Assembly: GCF_047496725.1 (NCBI RefSeq)
Contig: NC_132976.1
Location: 10,028,001-10,092,000 of the forward strand
Length of the DNA stretch: 64,000 bases
Direction of reading: 5' to 3'
Source of the DNA: Anoplolepis gracilipes
Taxonomy: Eukaryota; Arthropoda; Insecta; Hymenoptera; Formicidae
Shown: piece after piece, positions 49,570 through 63,639 of the stretch
Layout: each line of letters opens with the position of its first letter
Numbering within the stretch: position 1 is the first letter of the stretch
Position numbers and translations under genes: made by a program
Notes under the pieces: model-generated
Told to the model about the DNA's origin: nothing
Databases searched by the model: none
What the model saw: the letters and a program-made list of their open reading frames with translations, nothing else

Positions 49570-50601
49570 GGAAATATAATACGACAATTTCAGCAGATTA
49601 TTATTGCATACATGTGTAAATACTAATTAAGACACTCTAACGACCATTCGCGAAAGAGATAATGTCACAAATATAAAGCAATTTGATAATTAAAGAGGAA
49701 AATGTTCTCTTATGTATTTATACTATTAAGTTTATTACATGCAATATTAGTCTGTCCCGTAATGAATGCATTGAACATTAAATCAGCGTCGTGAAATTTA
49801 TCGCCGATAATTATTATTCTCGTTAAAAGGCTGCGGGTTAACAGAATGATATAAAGGAAAACGACGCGTCATTAAGTCATTAAGGCCATTGGCTTGATGT
49901 TGACGGAGACGCAGTTTGGTCAATTTTCATCGATTAGTCGTGCAAACTCGATAACGACTCTACATCAAATAAGAGTAAATGTTGTTATAACAAGATTTCT
50001 GATATAGTAATTTTGCAAAAAAATTTGAATTTTAATAATTTTATTTCTTCGCTTTCTTTCTCTTTATCGCCTTTCCCTATCAATCTCGCATCTAGAAATA
50101 CTTTCTAAATATTATTTATAATATCAATAATTTAATTTATTAATAATAAGATATGATATAGAATTTAGATGGAAATGTCAATAGCGCAAAACAAAATAAA
50201 TATGAAATACAACAAATGGATAATAATGAGATAATAAATTATTATTAAGCATCGAAATAAGTATCTAATAAATACAAAGGTCAAGAATCGCGTTTTCTTA
50301 AAATTGTACGCGACGATCGGCTAACTGTGCAAATAACTGCGAGATCGTTCGAGGAGAGCTTCGAGAGAGTCGATCGACCCGTCTTTTCCGTGAATCTGAT
50401 CGTTCCGTCCTTGTGCGGGTATACATCGGGATATAGAAACGAGCTCGGAGCCGCGAGTGGAGTCGCTTGAGTTATGACTGCGACCATTACTTGGGACAAA
50501 CGAGGCTAAGCGTGTCGACGCGAAGCTGAGCAGGCAGCAGGTCTCGTCGATTCTACCAAGTCATTCCTCGACTTACAAGAATTACGAGAGTTCTCTCGAT
50601 T

Positions 50602-50624
50602 TCTCTCTCTCTCTCTCTCTCTCT
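50602..50624. repeat. (TC)n microsatellite
   Basis: About 11 TC units inside a CpG-rich block of the invected intron. Confidence 0.9.
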
Positions 50625-51433
50625 TTCTTTCTCGAGTCGCAGCTCCCGATTGACAGTTTTAAGGCCCCGTTGACTCGGTATCGGCTCTCGTTATCCAGGA
50701 CGCGAATTCCGCATAGACGCTTTATGTATTTCCTACGTTGGCCGCGAGCAAATATACGATATCGCGAGCAGAATAGCGATACCTTGTAACCCACATTTTC
50801 GAATTATTTATGTTGCGAGGTTTTTGCGATTTGCAGCTGTTCCCGCTGCTGATGATATTTCAAAAGCATAGATGGCTAGAGTACGACGGGATGAAGTATG
50901 ACGAGAAAGGAAGCTTATGGCAGTGCGCGTTGAAGAGAATATTAATACTTCTCTATATATTGAAAGATTTCATTTTGAGTCAAGTTATAAGCATAAGTAC
51001 AGGAAATAGAGTAAAATAGAAAAGTAAATCCCTGAAAGATTAACTAATGCAAATAGCAGATATTTTTGTGAGCATTTACAAAAACAATAATATGTCTCTT
51101 TAAATAATCACGGTGGTATTTTTAAAACTAAATAAACGTATAGTTTTAATTTGCATTAATTTAATTATCATATGCAAAAAGATGGCAAAAATGATGGGTG
51201 TTAATGTCGTCTTACGTTTTGATGAATCGATCTGATCGTAAAGCACTGGATATCCATACGCGTCATTGAGATATCGATTTAACGCAGAAATGTCAGCGAT
51301 CGGGCAAGCTTACACAATAAGCGTAATAATGGCTTCGTTCAGAAAAGCTCACGTTCCCCGATGCCATTTCGTCATTAGTCTCGTCTTAGCCCGAGCACGG
51401 CTCGTAACCGCCGTTTTGTGGGTCGTTACTTAC

Positions 51434-51439
51434 TTCGTC
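51434..51439 (-). CDS. inv: Invected RS microexon (6 nt, Arg-Ser)
   Basis: On the minus strand the sequence reads TGTTTTTTCTTTTTTGTTCTCAG|GACGAA|GTAAGT: a long pyrimidine tract, an ideal acceptor, six bases, and a perfect donor. Joined to an upstream exon ending in G (after SSG) and to the homeodomain exon starting GT-CCA, it reads GGA CGA AGT CCA, Gly-Arg-Ser-Pro. The frame is kept whether it is included or skipped. A six-base microexon coding Arg-Ser between EH2 and EH3 is the known diagnostic of insect invected genes. It lies 7.2 kb upstream of the homeodomain exon, in the expected order. Not confirmed by transcripts, but strand, phase, product and both splice signals agree. Confidence 0.88.
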
Positions 51440-54400
51440 CTGAGAACAAAAAAGAAAAAACACACCGATTAAAACTCCTGTCCTACCGTACGTACAACTT
51501 CATTAAATACATTTTACATTTATTCATTCGAGAGTCTTTCTTCCACAAGTTATTAGACACTGTTAATGCAAATATGTAGATATTTTAAATATCGATATTA
51601 TATTTAAAGCTAAGAAATTTTTAAAACTTAAAAATTAATCTGAAATAACAAAAATGCATACATTAAAGTTTCATTTTTATTTTATTAAATCAACATTTAT
51701 ATACATGTGGATTTTTTTTTATTTGCTTGAGATATTATATCGTTTGTGTTAGGTGCGGTTTGTATCTGGTTTGCAATTAAATCTCTCACGAGATCTTTGT
51801 TAACGTGTTTCGAGTTAAGATCTATAGACTCGTATGAAAAGTGTAACCATTTAGTCTGCGGCTATATCCATAACTATAAATAATGATCACTCGTCGATCG
51901 TCAGTCGAGCATTTATAATACGTTTTCTACGGGTCATTAACTTGTTTCCATTAAGGCGCGGCCTTGCCTACCTCTTTTTTTCTTATCGCCTTCTTTTTGT
52001 CCATTTTCTTCGTCTACTTTTACTCAAATCGATTTCCATTCGATTTTAAACACGCACATATATATCTTTACATTACAGCAATTAAATCATCTGAATATGA
52101 TAGATATTTCTTTTACAATTATGTATGAAACACATACAGCGTGAATTTGTATGCAAAGAAATATTTTCTGGCACTATTATTATCATTAAATCATTTTAAT
52201 AAAATAATACACATTTTATTAGAAATTTTATTTTTGAATTTTAAAAAATTAAGATTTTAAATATAACAAGGTTGTTGTAAAATATGCGCAGATTTGCGAA
52301 TAATTTGAACACGGAAGAAATCTTTTTTTTAAAGATGAATTCTCTCGCATAATAAGCATCAAAAGTTACGACCAAAGACATTTGCGAGCATACGTTGTTC
52401 GAAGAGACGATTAATGGCTTCATTGCTACGCCCTCGATGCAAAAGTACCGGTTCTGCCAACGAGACCGCCTCTTTCATATCCGCCTCATCGTTTATCCAG
52501 CTTCCGATCTTTCTCTGATTTTGTTATCTATTTTCTTTGCTAAATTCTGATAAAGAATATTTTTGAGCAACAGAAATTTTACGCAGTCTAATCACCGACT
52601 GTGTGATTATTTATTATTTCTTATAAATCTACAATTAATTGAATTTACTTGGAAATTGAATCATATAAAAAAATGTGTATTTCATTATCATGTTTGCACA
52701 TTTCATTATGTATCATGTTCTTATGATTGTAAAATTTATTAAGTGCTGTCCTGCAAGAAAAATTTGTTTTGGATTGTGCGGATCATAAACGTTTAGAAAG
52801 CATCGATTCGTATCCAACTAGATCCAACTGCTTACATGGCGAAACAGGAACTATAATCTCTCTTAACGTCTTTTGCCATTTAGTTTTCATGTAACCTCGA
52901 TGTTATCTCGGGAGGAAAGTCACTTCGTAAGGATCATTGCGCTCTGACGCGTAGTCACGATCGCTATATTGCTACATGGCATCGTGTCTTATTGTATGTT
53001 GTAGGCGTTTGACCGGTACTAAAAGATCTTTATCGGTTCGTCTCATTATTATTATGTTATATGGGGATTACACCGGTCTCCTTCTATTCCCTTCTATTGA
53101 AGCGATATACATCAAGGCCCGGGTTATCGCGGAGATAAGCGCGCAAGGTTTCGCGGGGTTAATGTTACCAACGAAATAATTCACCAGGCGCGATTATTTG
53201 CAACATTGTTTCTCATATCGTGGAAAAACTGGATATTCGCTCCCGCGCGCGCGCCATTAATAATTATTACATTGCGCGGCTCGAGTTATCGCGCAAATCA
53301 TCAATTGTCACGGCGATTATATCGTTTCTCATCTACCTTGTCTTTCGGCGGGGGAGGAGAGAGGAGGGGTGAAATACGAGAAGAAAAGCACGTGCGCGCA
53401 AAACTCCGGTAGCTGATCCGCGCCGTTGAATAGCTGTAACGCTTTTAACGCCCTGGTTGTTGTTATTATTATAAAAATGAGTTATGGAAATTTAAAGAAA
53501 AAATATTGTATTTACAATACTAAAAATATATAAGATTGTACCCTGATCACAAAATTACACTAAAATAATTTGTAAAGTTAAGATAGAAATATTTCTTAGA
53601 AAGAAATTTTATAAGCAATCGCAATGTTTTAATTTATGTTTTAATTTATCTCTCTTTAGAATTTAATACAATGATGTTGAAATGATCGCATTCGTGCAGA
53701 TGCGTTTCTCTCGACTTCGGCTGCAAATAAATATTGCTAAATATAATATGTATTACGTAAAAATATGCAATACTGATCGTTGCAATGATACCAAGCATTC
53801 AAATGCTAGTTTTTCACAAGCACACAGCTTATTCTTACAGATTCTTAGGACGATTTATAACGTGCAAAATAATGATGAAATATAGAGCGTTACGAACAGG
53901 AAAACACGTATAGAACTTATGAAACATGACAAGTAAATAGATTTATCCTGATACGCATGATTTGCTTTCGAAGTTTACCTTATGATTATCAATTTATCGG
54001 TTATTAGCTTGTAGAAAAATTAATAACATTTTCATTAGGATTATAATTTCGAAAAGCAGGGTGGAGATTCGCGTTGATTTGCAATTAACGTTCAGATCAT
54101 TAATCAATCAATGAATTCGAGGTGTCGCGCGAGAAAAGCTGTGTTTATTATTTCGAATCATCATCACGGACTGCAATTACGTGCTCTCGTTGTACCAAAC
54201 TAGTAGACTAGTAAATTATCCGTTTCTCGTCGCGCTATCAGAACGTCTTTTCCCCAAGATAGCGTAAACGCGTTTTGACGTTTCACGCAAACTGCTCAGA
54301 CTTCAACTGCAGGCTGCAACTGGTGCAAAGATGTGAGCGCATGTGTAGCGCGCGTACAACGTATTACGTATTTAACGAGCGGTTGGCTTCTACTCGCCTA

Positions 54401-55194
54401 CTAAGTATGAAGATACAAATCTCGTAATCAGATCCAGCGGTAACGTGCGATCACTCGTAATCATTCGCAATCGTAAAAACTTCACAGGTCTCGCAAGATT
54501 TAAACCGGCGAGAAACTGATGTCGATCGCGTATTCATGTAACATAATGTAAAATTTATTTTCTACACTTGAAATTTCAACACTTTGACGTTTTGACATAA
54601 CGTATATAATCCCCATTTCATAGCAATTCATATTATCTTAAGAATTCTCTTAATTTTTTAAAATTACACAGATATACGTAAAATAAAATAGAAAATACAT
54701 AAATAAACAAAATAAATTTTTGATACAAGTAAAATGTTTTTATTATTTTATCACGTCTTTGTATTAAATAAAGGTAAAGAATGTTAAGGTCGAGATGTAC
54801 TCGTTTCGCTCGCAGCTTCCTTCTGATAGAAGCTGCACATTCCGCGTGTGTGTTTTTTTGCATATTCTCTTCCGTATTTATCCTGCACACGTGCAGCAGT
54901 CTGTTTCAACTGCATTTTCAAATGCATGACATTATCGTACCTCGTTGAACGCGCTGAGATATAAGGGTAAGGAGTGCTACGTGTGATTGCTTGTGCTACC
55001 ATAAATTATATTCCCCCCAGGCGATTTTGTGTTAGATGCACGTTTGACATTTAACCCTCGAGATTTATTTTAAAGTAGATAATATCAATTTTGCTGACTA
55101 ATTTATGGAAACTGATTGAATTCAAAGACAGTTTCTTTTTATATTTTTTTATCACGCTATTTATGTATTGTTTTCTTTTTTATTTCCTATGATT

Positions 55195-55196
<2 letters not shown>

Positions 55197-55247
<51 letters not shown>
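55197..55247. repeat. (TG)25 microsatellite
   Basis: An uninterrupted dinucleotide tract of about 51 bp. Confidence 0.95.
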
Positions 55248-55250
<3 letters not shown>

Positions 55251-56700
55251 CATGATTATCATACCAACATACCAAGTATCTATAATTGTATTTGCGATCA
55301 TTTTATTGTATTTTAAATTATAGCGTATCATAAATTATAACATATCTACGCACACATAACGCGAATGTTCCTATCGACATTTCTTTAATTAAATTTAAGT
55401 TGTAATAATTATTTCCTTTCTCTTTGGAATACAAATGCGTGCCTGATTGAATATCATATCAGGACTCGCATTCTCGGATCGGCTATAAATGTTTTCTTAA
55501 CAGATACTTTAATAGATATTAGATATTTTAATCGTTCCTCTCTTCATCGAGATCGTTTCCTGGCACGTAAATTTAGCAATTTGATTAAATCTCACGGACA
55601 TGTTTCACACACTTTCCCTCGGCCGGAGTCATGTTTATCTGATCCCCGGTCGAGTCAATACAACGAGAATGCGGCGCAATTAGTATCTCATTAGACAGCG
55701 CGACTGTTCTAATTTCTTAGTTTCGCATTAGAAACGTCACTCCGTCGTGGAACGTAACGTGACGTTCCCTCGTGCTTCTCTTCGGCTTCTCTCTCGCTGG
55801 TTTACCCTTCCGCTCTATTACGTTCCTTCGGCTTCTCCAAGCATGTGGCGAGGAACTTGGTATACGCACCAAAGTAAACTACCACCACTCTGCCTCTCTT
55901 ATATGGTGATTGACGCGAGCCGAGTCGGTGTCGGCTCGGTTATGTGTTTACCGTTCCAAACGCATGTTATTGAACCGATCACATTCTGCGATACGTCTTT
56001 TTAATGGAAGAAACGAAAAATATATCTCCACTCTATCAAAATTTAATCATTGTCGTAATTATATGATATTGACTTTTAAAATTGTTGACAAACACATTTA
56101 ATAATTTGATTTTATTACAATATATCTATTATCTATTATCTAAAAAAATCGTTTTACTGTAAACAATCAGACGGTTCCTTTACGTAAAATTAGTAATGTG
56201 TATGCCATGACGGAAATCGCAAGAATAGACGCAGCTCTTTATCACTGTCTTCTCTCTGTGTTCGATTCTCCTCTTCGCGAGCCACGTGCCTAAGAAGTCG
56301 GCGTTGGTTGATGTAAACTATCGCATTTGCTAAAGCAGCTCGAGCGAACGAAACGAGGCCGCGAGTGCGCTCTCGACATTGTAAACGGTAAATTGATATG
56401 AGATATGGCTAGGTAAAGACACGCGACAGGCCCGTGACGGAAGACGAGCGCGATTGGAAGCGACGGGTAAGAGAACGAGGCAGCGTGGAAACCGGATGAG
56501 GAAAGGAAAAAAAAAAAAGAAAACGGCAGAGAAAAGATCGAAAAACCGGAATGTAGAGTCAGGCGACGCGAGGAACCCGGTGCGCGGAAACAAACAAACA
56601 AACACGGAGCTTTCGTTCCGCGGCCGGTTGGTTAAATATAGGAGACGCATTCGAATAATAAATGACGGCCGCGCATTAGCGTGCGGTTAAACGAGCGTGT

Positions 56701-56704
<4 letters not shown>

Positions 56705-56752
<48 letters not shown>
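56705..56752. repeat. (AG)24 microsatellite
   Basis: Uninterrupted, inside a CpG-rich block and about 90 bp before a G-run cluster. It provides many GAGAG motifs. Confidence 0.95.
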
Positions 56753-56757
<5 letters not shown>

Positions 56758-56842
56758 TGAAAGATTGGCGCGAGCGAAATGCGTTTCCATTATTTCCGGC
56801 GAGCCGGTGGATCGCGTTCTTTAAACAACGCGTACGGGAATC

Positions 56843-56868
56843 GGGGACGGTGGGGGGGGGGAGGGGGG
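56843..56868 (+). other. Putative G-quadruplex sequence
   Basis: GGGG, GG, a run of ten G and a run of six G are separated by one to three bases. This is enough for at least four G-tracts of three or more. Structure formation is inference. Confidence 0.5.
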
Positions 56869-58016
56869 AGCCACGCGGATGCGTAAGCGTAGTGGAGGAT
56901 AATTATGGAAGAAAGATGATTTGTAGTAATTAGCATATATATGAAACTTGATGATGCTGAATATATGAGATGCGCCTCGCGTATTTACATATTTATACGC
57001 GTATTTGTAAATGTTGCGCGCTACGCCAACGGGGCCTTAAAGCGGTTCCTTTTCACCGGATGTTGACGATCGCGTAGATACAGGATGGGCGAAGGTCTTA
57101 AAACGAGGTTTGTAGACTCGACAGGGAGTCTCAAGACTCTCTATTCTGAGTAAACTTAGTACATTTTCGCGAGGAAGCCTTCCTTGTCGATAATTTTATA
57201 AAGAGACCGTGCATTAAAACTAGGAGGTAACGTGCTTGTTTATATGCAAAAACGTGATTATACCGTGCGTTCAGTAATATTCTCAGAGTGAATAATGAGA
57301 TCATGTTCAGAAAGATAATCATTCAACAAGTTTAGCATATGTCGGTATATGTCGATCAAAGGATAACTTAATATCATTGAATCATATCCAAAATGTTTAC
57401 AGCGACATTGAGATTAAACGCAATAGCAAAGAGTCAGGGATCTTTCTGACAAGTGTAAAAAAATTGTGAGAAGATAAATTATTGATTGTTGGCGAGCGTA
57501 AACTCGACGATCCGCGAACCACAATGGTTCGCGCAACCTTATACGTGCATCAAAGACGACCACGCGTGTGTAGGCGTGTGCTCGAACGGTAATTTACCTG
57601 CGTGCACACACGACGCAACAATTCGCAGCGCGAGCACGGTAGAGGCGAGCGCGTGTGCGTCTGCGGAAGAGCGAGTGGAAACGGACGGTGCAAGGATATA
57701 CGAAGGGGATGTGCGGGAGGGATGCGGAGAGACGTAAGAGAAGGGGTTACGAAGAGGAGGAATACAGGGACAGAACGAAGGGACAAGGAAAGGACTGACG
57801 AAAGGACGACGGGAGCGGGAGAGAAGGAGATAACCGCGGGGTCGGACCGGGTGGTTGAAATTAATGTTGCCCGCTTAATTGGAGCCACCGAAGAGTGTGC
57901 GTGTGGCCTAAGCGGTTCTCAACCCGTGTTTTCAGTATGTCTTTTATCCCTTAAACACGTTCAGTAATAGCCAGTACAATTTTCGATACTTTTAATTGCT
58001 TGTCCTCGAACCAATG

Positions 58017-58018
<2 letters not shown>

Positions 58019-58050
<32 letters not shown>
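58019..58050. repeat. (GT)16 microsatellite
   Basis: An uninterrupted GT tract. Confidence 0.95.
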
Positions 58051-58052
<2 letters not shown>

Positions 58053-58306
58053 TATGTCATCTAATTTAAATTACTTAATTAAAATATGTGTGCGGGGCAA
58101 ATATATATTATATAACGTGTTCTATGTAGAAAAAGCTTTTATTTTATAATTAATGATGCCCTAAAATATAAGTACAGTAACTTGTGTTCTCTTAAAATTA
58201 TATCGTACGCCAATATCTTTTTTGTTCTTTTCAGTATTCTTTAATGTAACTATAAATCTGTTTTTTTTTTTCTAATTTTTTATTTACATAAAATATACGA
58301 TTTATT

Positions 58307-58365
58307 TTATTTCGAGATGAATCATTTATCTCGCTGCACGAGATAAATGATTCATCTTAAAATAA
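58307..58365. repeat. Near-perfect hairpin (27-bp stem, 5-nt loop)
   Basis: AGATGAATCATTTATCTCG (58315-58333) is followed by CTGCA and then its exact reverse complement (58339-58357). Outside this, one G-T pair, one mismatch and six more pairs extend the stem to 58307-58365. The 59-nt length is in the pre-miRNA range, but the near-perfect stem also fits an inverted-repeat relic. No microRNA family is recognised. Confidence 0.8.
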
Positions 58366-61300
58366 TTTTAATAAATTCTGTAGATTTCATATATATTATA
58401 GATTTGGAGATATTTCTCGTTATAATATCGTGAAAGTAATTTGGAAAGAAAACGCGCTTGAAAATTTGAGTGCCAACGCTAGCGAGAAAGTAGTAAGAAG
58501 ATGGTTCGCGAGCAGGTTCGCAGCAGGTGCTTGTGCCGGGTGTGCCGTACAAATATTACGAGCATTTCGAGTCCCCGTCTGATGATTTCTGGTCTCTTCT
58601 ACCCAGATGAAGTTGATCCTCTATTAACTACTATCTCGGAGACACGTTCACATATCCAAGCTTCTTTCTATCGTTATACGATACTTATTTGTGCTCTGAT
58701 TGCAGCAAAAACAACGCCATCATTATTGTTGAGGAAAATGATGTTGCAACGGAAATGAAAGTATGGTTTTAATTATGTTTCATCGTATATATGCGATACT
58801 GCAGAAGTATCTTTTAAAGAAGCTTTAAGAAAAGCTACTCCAATTCTAAATATATAGGAATTATAAATTATAATGAAGGACGAGATGTGAGTTTACATGA
58901 TTGTAAATATATGTAATACTTGATTCTCTAATATATGTATACCGTGATATTATTGTATTTTATTTTCATAATTCGAAGCATGTTATTTACCGGCAATATT
59001 ACATGACAAGAAATAAATGATATTTACACATATGTGTAATTACTTTCCATCACAATTCCTTTCCGATTTCAAATCATTATTTTTCAGACTAAACCTTGAG
59101 ACTATCGAATGATAATTTTCGCTGCAACTCGAGAAATGCTGCGAGATTAACGATGCTTAATCGCGACAAGAGATTCTACTTATACGTACACATAGATTCC
59201 ATCTCGTTGCGATGTTTTACACGGGAAATTTTCAACGTAAACCTTGAGATTGCGCGTCGGAGTCGAGTCATTGATTCATCATGTGTGACTTAGAATACAT
59301 CCGGATGGGAGAGGCTTTGAATTCTGGAAGTTGCGAAGGCTATGCGTCCATCGTGTGTCGTTCCTTGAAAGATCGAGAGGACGGAAAAGAAAATAAGAAA
59401 AAAAGAAAAAAAAAAGAAAAAAAAGTGCGCGAGAGAGCACGTTGCTATGCGTACTCTGCCCTTCTTGTCGCTGATCCTCATCTCGCGAATGTCGAAAAGG
59501 GGAACCCTCTCTCCTTCACTTATTGTTACTTAGGGCTTACAGGGTTTCGGCACGCGAGCGGAGCTAATGTGTTAATATAACGTATGGGGGACTCGCCAGT
59601 GCGTATCCGCGCCTACGTAAGGACACGTACACGCACGCATGCCGAGCATGCGTCGCGCCATAAAATCGACCCACCCGATCGTCGCCTCGCCACCATTTCT
59701 GCCGTCGAATTGCGCCAGATTGTATTCATGAAGGTTAATCGCTGTTCTTCTCGGTAATTGCGACGACACGTTCATTCGTTCGTGTTGTAGCATTCATACG
59801 AGACAACTATTCCGTCTCATATTGCTCTATCATTAATAGATAATAATCTATTGACAAACCGAGAGACTCAAATTTTGACATTGAGATATCGGAATTATGT
59901 TTATTTTATTATTTCTTTTCTAATCATCGATTTAAGACATCTTTAAACGAATCAGAATACACACGTGACATCAATTATTCATAAATTACAATTTATATTA
60001 AAAGTAAATAAATTAATAATTTTTTTGTTTTATCAAAAGCATTACATGCGTAAACAAAAAGGGTTTAATTCTCGTCTAAATGTTATATAGTTAAATACAT
60101 TCATTATCTTTGAAATAATATCAATTTGAAGATTAAAAGCGAGCGTCTCTGACTGTTATTTGTGAACAATTTGTAAACTCGTTCGTTTTACATGAAGTCT
60201 TAATATCCCGCTTCATAGATTATCAGCATGTATCGCGCGGGCGAAAATTTCGTGGCACGATTTTACGATCGCGGAGTGACGTATAATATACATTCGCGAC
60301 CATTAGACACGATGAAATTTTTTCTTTTCTTTTTTGGTTGTCCGCGCATTCGCGAACGATGACACTGTCAGTCACGCGACGATTGGTCACGAAGACGAGG
60401 AAAGAGAATAAAATCAGGCTCTCTCCTGTCGCGCTATTACGTGGGACGCATCCCCTTAAATTTGTCCGCTCTTAAATCCGTCACGACGTATCGCACTGAT
60501 CGTCCTATTAATCGCGATATCCACGCGTGTATCACGGCCTGGTGTGCATGGTCGCGCGCACGTGTCCTTGTATTTGATACGGCACTAAAAATCGCGTTAC
60601 AAATTGGCCACGCGTTGATGGTATTAAGGCAGGCAGAAGAGTCGAGATTTTCGACTGACAGACCAAGACAAGACATAACTTCTTTATATCGCAGTAAAAT
60701 TGCTAATGAATAAGAAGACAAGCATTCGCGTTTCTTTACGCAACAAAATAAAATTCGGAGAAGATTATAACAGATATGGACACATTGACCTTTGAAAAGT
60801 AATTTCACATTTCAAATTTTTTAATATAAATCAAAATAATATACAATTAAAATAATAATTAAATATATACCTATCGATGTAAAATTGATGCAAAGATATG
60901 TGAAAATGATGCAAAGGTAATATTTCGTTATCGAGATGTTGAGATATGTGATTTTCCTTGTATCGCACACATGTATATCGGTATTTACAAGACTCGTTAG
61001 ACGGTGTCCGGATTTTTAAGGACTTGTTGAACAATCAAATGGGCTCTTCGAATGGGTGTGCTTGGTCCCAGACAGGCGGACCCCGCCGCGGAGGCGGAAA
61101 GGCGCGTAGGCGTTGCGGCGGATGCAAATTGGCCACATCAGATTTCGACGATACATCTTAATTTCCTGGCCCGCCAAAAGTACCGGCTCGTGCCAACCGC
61201 CAGATTTACGAAAGATTTCGCACATTAACAAGAAGGAATTGTGTGAAAAAAGTGTGTGACACAATTATTCAAAAATGAAATTTATATAACAAGTATCAAG

Positions 61301-63639
61301 ACGATATAATACATATTAATATTGGATTTTTAAAGATGAATACTAAATCTCCTAATTATTCATTGGAATTAAGTAAAAAGTAGAAAAGCTGATAGAAATT
61401 TTAAAAGATTAATAATTTAGAAAAATTAGAGGAGAAATAAAAATAACAGAAGAAAGTAAATTAATGTTTGCCGATTAAAATATAGGCATGTAAAAAAAAG
61501 CTTTATTAAAAATTTTATTAAATTTTGTTATTGCATATCGAATAAATACTCATGGAAATCGCGAACTTTAGAAAGTTTTAATGTCTGTTGGAAAGCGCTT
61601 GTTCTTCTCTTAGAAATTGTAATTATCGTGTTGTCTTCACGACACTTTGAAGTTCTGTCGAATTATTGTTCGTGTTCCTTTCAAGTCGCGAATCGTAAAG
61701 TTATCATATCGTTACTTAAAATACCGTTAAGAATGCACTTGAGAAATGACTTCCTGATAGATGGAAATTAAGCTATTAATCATCTATTCTGACCTTAGGC
61801 TACTGTCATGCTTTCCTCTACGTATAATCTATCTTTTAAAGACGAAAGTTTGCGTTGAATTCTTTACCATATCCTTTTTGCAATCGGATTAATTCCAGTA
61901 AAATGTATCAGTGATATTTTGGCGCATGCAAAAAACAACATAGATAGAAGTCTTATATAATATATATAGATTTTATATAATATGGAAGATGATAAAAAAA
62001 ATTTGACAAATGCTAAATTTATTTTTGTAATAAGCTTATTGTTAAATATTCATAGAAAATGATGTATACATATATATATATATATGTATAAATAATCATC
62101 CCTTGATTATTTCTTGTTTAATTATGTTTACTGAGACCGCAATATATCGAAACTTTTTTATTTTGAAATATTTTTAAAGAAACCAGGAAACTTGAAAAAA
62201 AATTAATTACTAAATGGGTTTTTTTTACTTTGCTCCTTTATTATATCTGCAGAAAAGCATAATATATGCATAATTTTTGTTGACGTGCATTTGTCGAAAG
62301 CCCCGACATCGCAACTTGTTCTGGGCAAATGTATGAACATGTGTTATCGGTATGTTTCTCATTTGCAGACCAAATAAAAGGCAGCGATGAGCGCACAAGA
62401 TTCGAATCCCATGATTCGTGAGTATATTCGCAAGGCCATCTCCAAGAATTTCGCTTCCAGGAACAAATTCCCATCCGCGCGCGAGCGACCGGATATTCGT
62501 ATAAGTGACCAAACTTTTGGGCTATTATCTTTTGTTCTTCCAAATAACCGTGGGTCTCCAGTTATTAAATCTGATCATCACTTTCGTTTTGCCTAAAATA
62601 ATTCAGAAACAAAATCATATTTACTTGTCTTGTGTTATTTTATTTACTATTATTTTTCTTATTGTAATAATTCTTGTAGATTTTATGAAATTTCCACATA
62701 CATAAAAAAAAACTCTTTTTATTAAAAAAAAATTGATTGTGTGTTAAAATAAAACTCGCGCGATTATAACGAGGCTTCTTGTGATGCATTAATGGGATAC
62801 ATCGTAATATGTATACTCTGTATACTCCCAATGGTTATTAAATTTAAGTGTTACAAAGATTCCTAATGAACATATTGAAATGTGAGTTCCCGCGTAGCAT
62901 TAACTCGGATACATCTTAGGCAAATGGCCCTACGGCGGTGGTCGTGAGATTAAGTTTAATTGGACGGTGGTCCCGACTGAATTGAGATTTATGAAGTAAA
63001 TTCATTGTTTCGAGTCGCCACTGTGGACCACCAACACCGATCCAGGGTTCGTTCCTTTCGTCCCCGCGCCCAGTCCACCGCTATCAAACGATGTCCCCTG
63101 CAACGAAGCCCACGACAACATCTGACAATCCGGCTACTGTGAGTTATTCGAATAAAACGAAGTCAACTACACGGTGGAACCAGTACATCATTTCGACTTC
63201 CTTTATTGAGCTGCCTCGCGTCAAAATTGTTTCCTGATGAATAAAACGTACAAAGTGAAAGTTTAGATTGACTCATCCGAAACTCGACTATCGTCATTAA
63301 ATAAAATTAGTCTTCATTTATTACAAAATAAAATCAGACATTACAAGCGATATCATGCATAATTCTTGTATGCTGTACAATTTGCACAAGTTCTTTTTGC
63401 AGTAATAATAAAGCAGCTGAATCTTAATCTCTTCAAGTTGTGATTAAAACACTAGATTTAAATTTGATACATATTAATCATTGAAAATGTAATCTGAGGA
63501 AGACTATGATTAAATTAACATACAATATCAACCGGATAAATTGCACGAGATTATTTATTTGTTGTCGGCATAAATTCGACTGATCAAACAGAAATGTTCC
63601 ACATTGTCGCGCCGCATTAATTCAGGATTAATAATTCTA

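Larger units (their letters stand above)
44238..51433 (-). other. invected intron between microexon and homeodomain exon
   Basis: A 7,196-bp intron on the minus strand, donor GTAAGT at 51433-51428 and acceptor CAG ending at 44238. It carries CpG-rich blocks (about 44620-45020, 45310-45690, 47210-47680, 50280-50790), a run of T at 44368-44388, (GA)n at 46423-46462, a T-run at 49548-49569 and (TC)n at 50602-50624. It also holds a 24-bp tandem duplication at 45628-45675, a hairpin at 46981-47022, and two pairs of diverged repeats between 47.5 and 48.9 kb. No other exon is recognised. Confidence 0.75.

Noticed and set aside
50571..50576. Another ACTTAC in the invected intron
   Set aside because: The flanking bases give no AG acceptor at 6 nt and no RS coding.
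62398..62412. GATTCGAATCCCA resembling a tRNA T-arm
   Set aside because: No acceptor or anticodon arm can be drawn and no A-box lies at the right distance.
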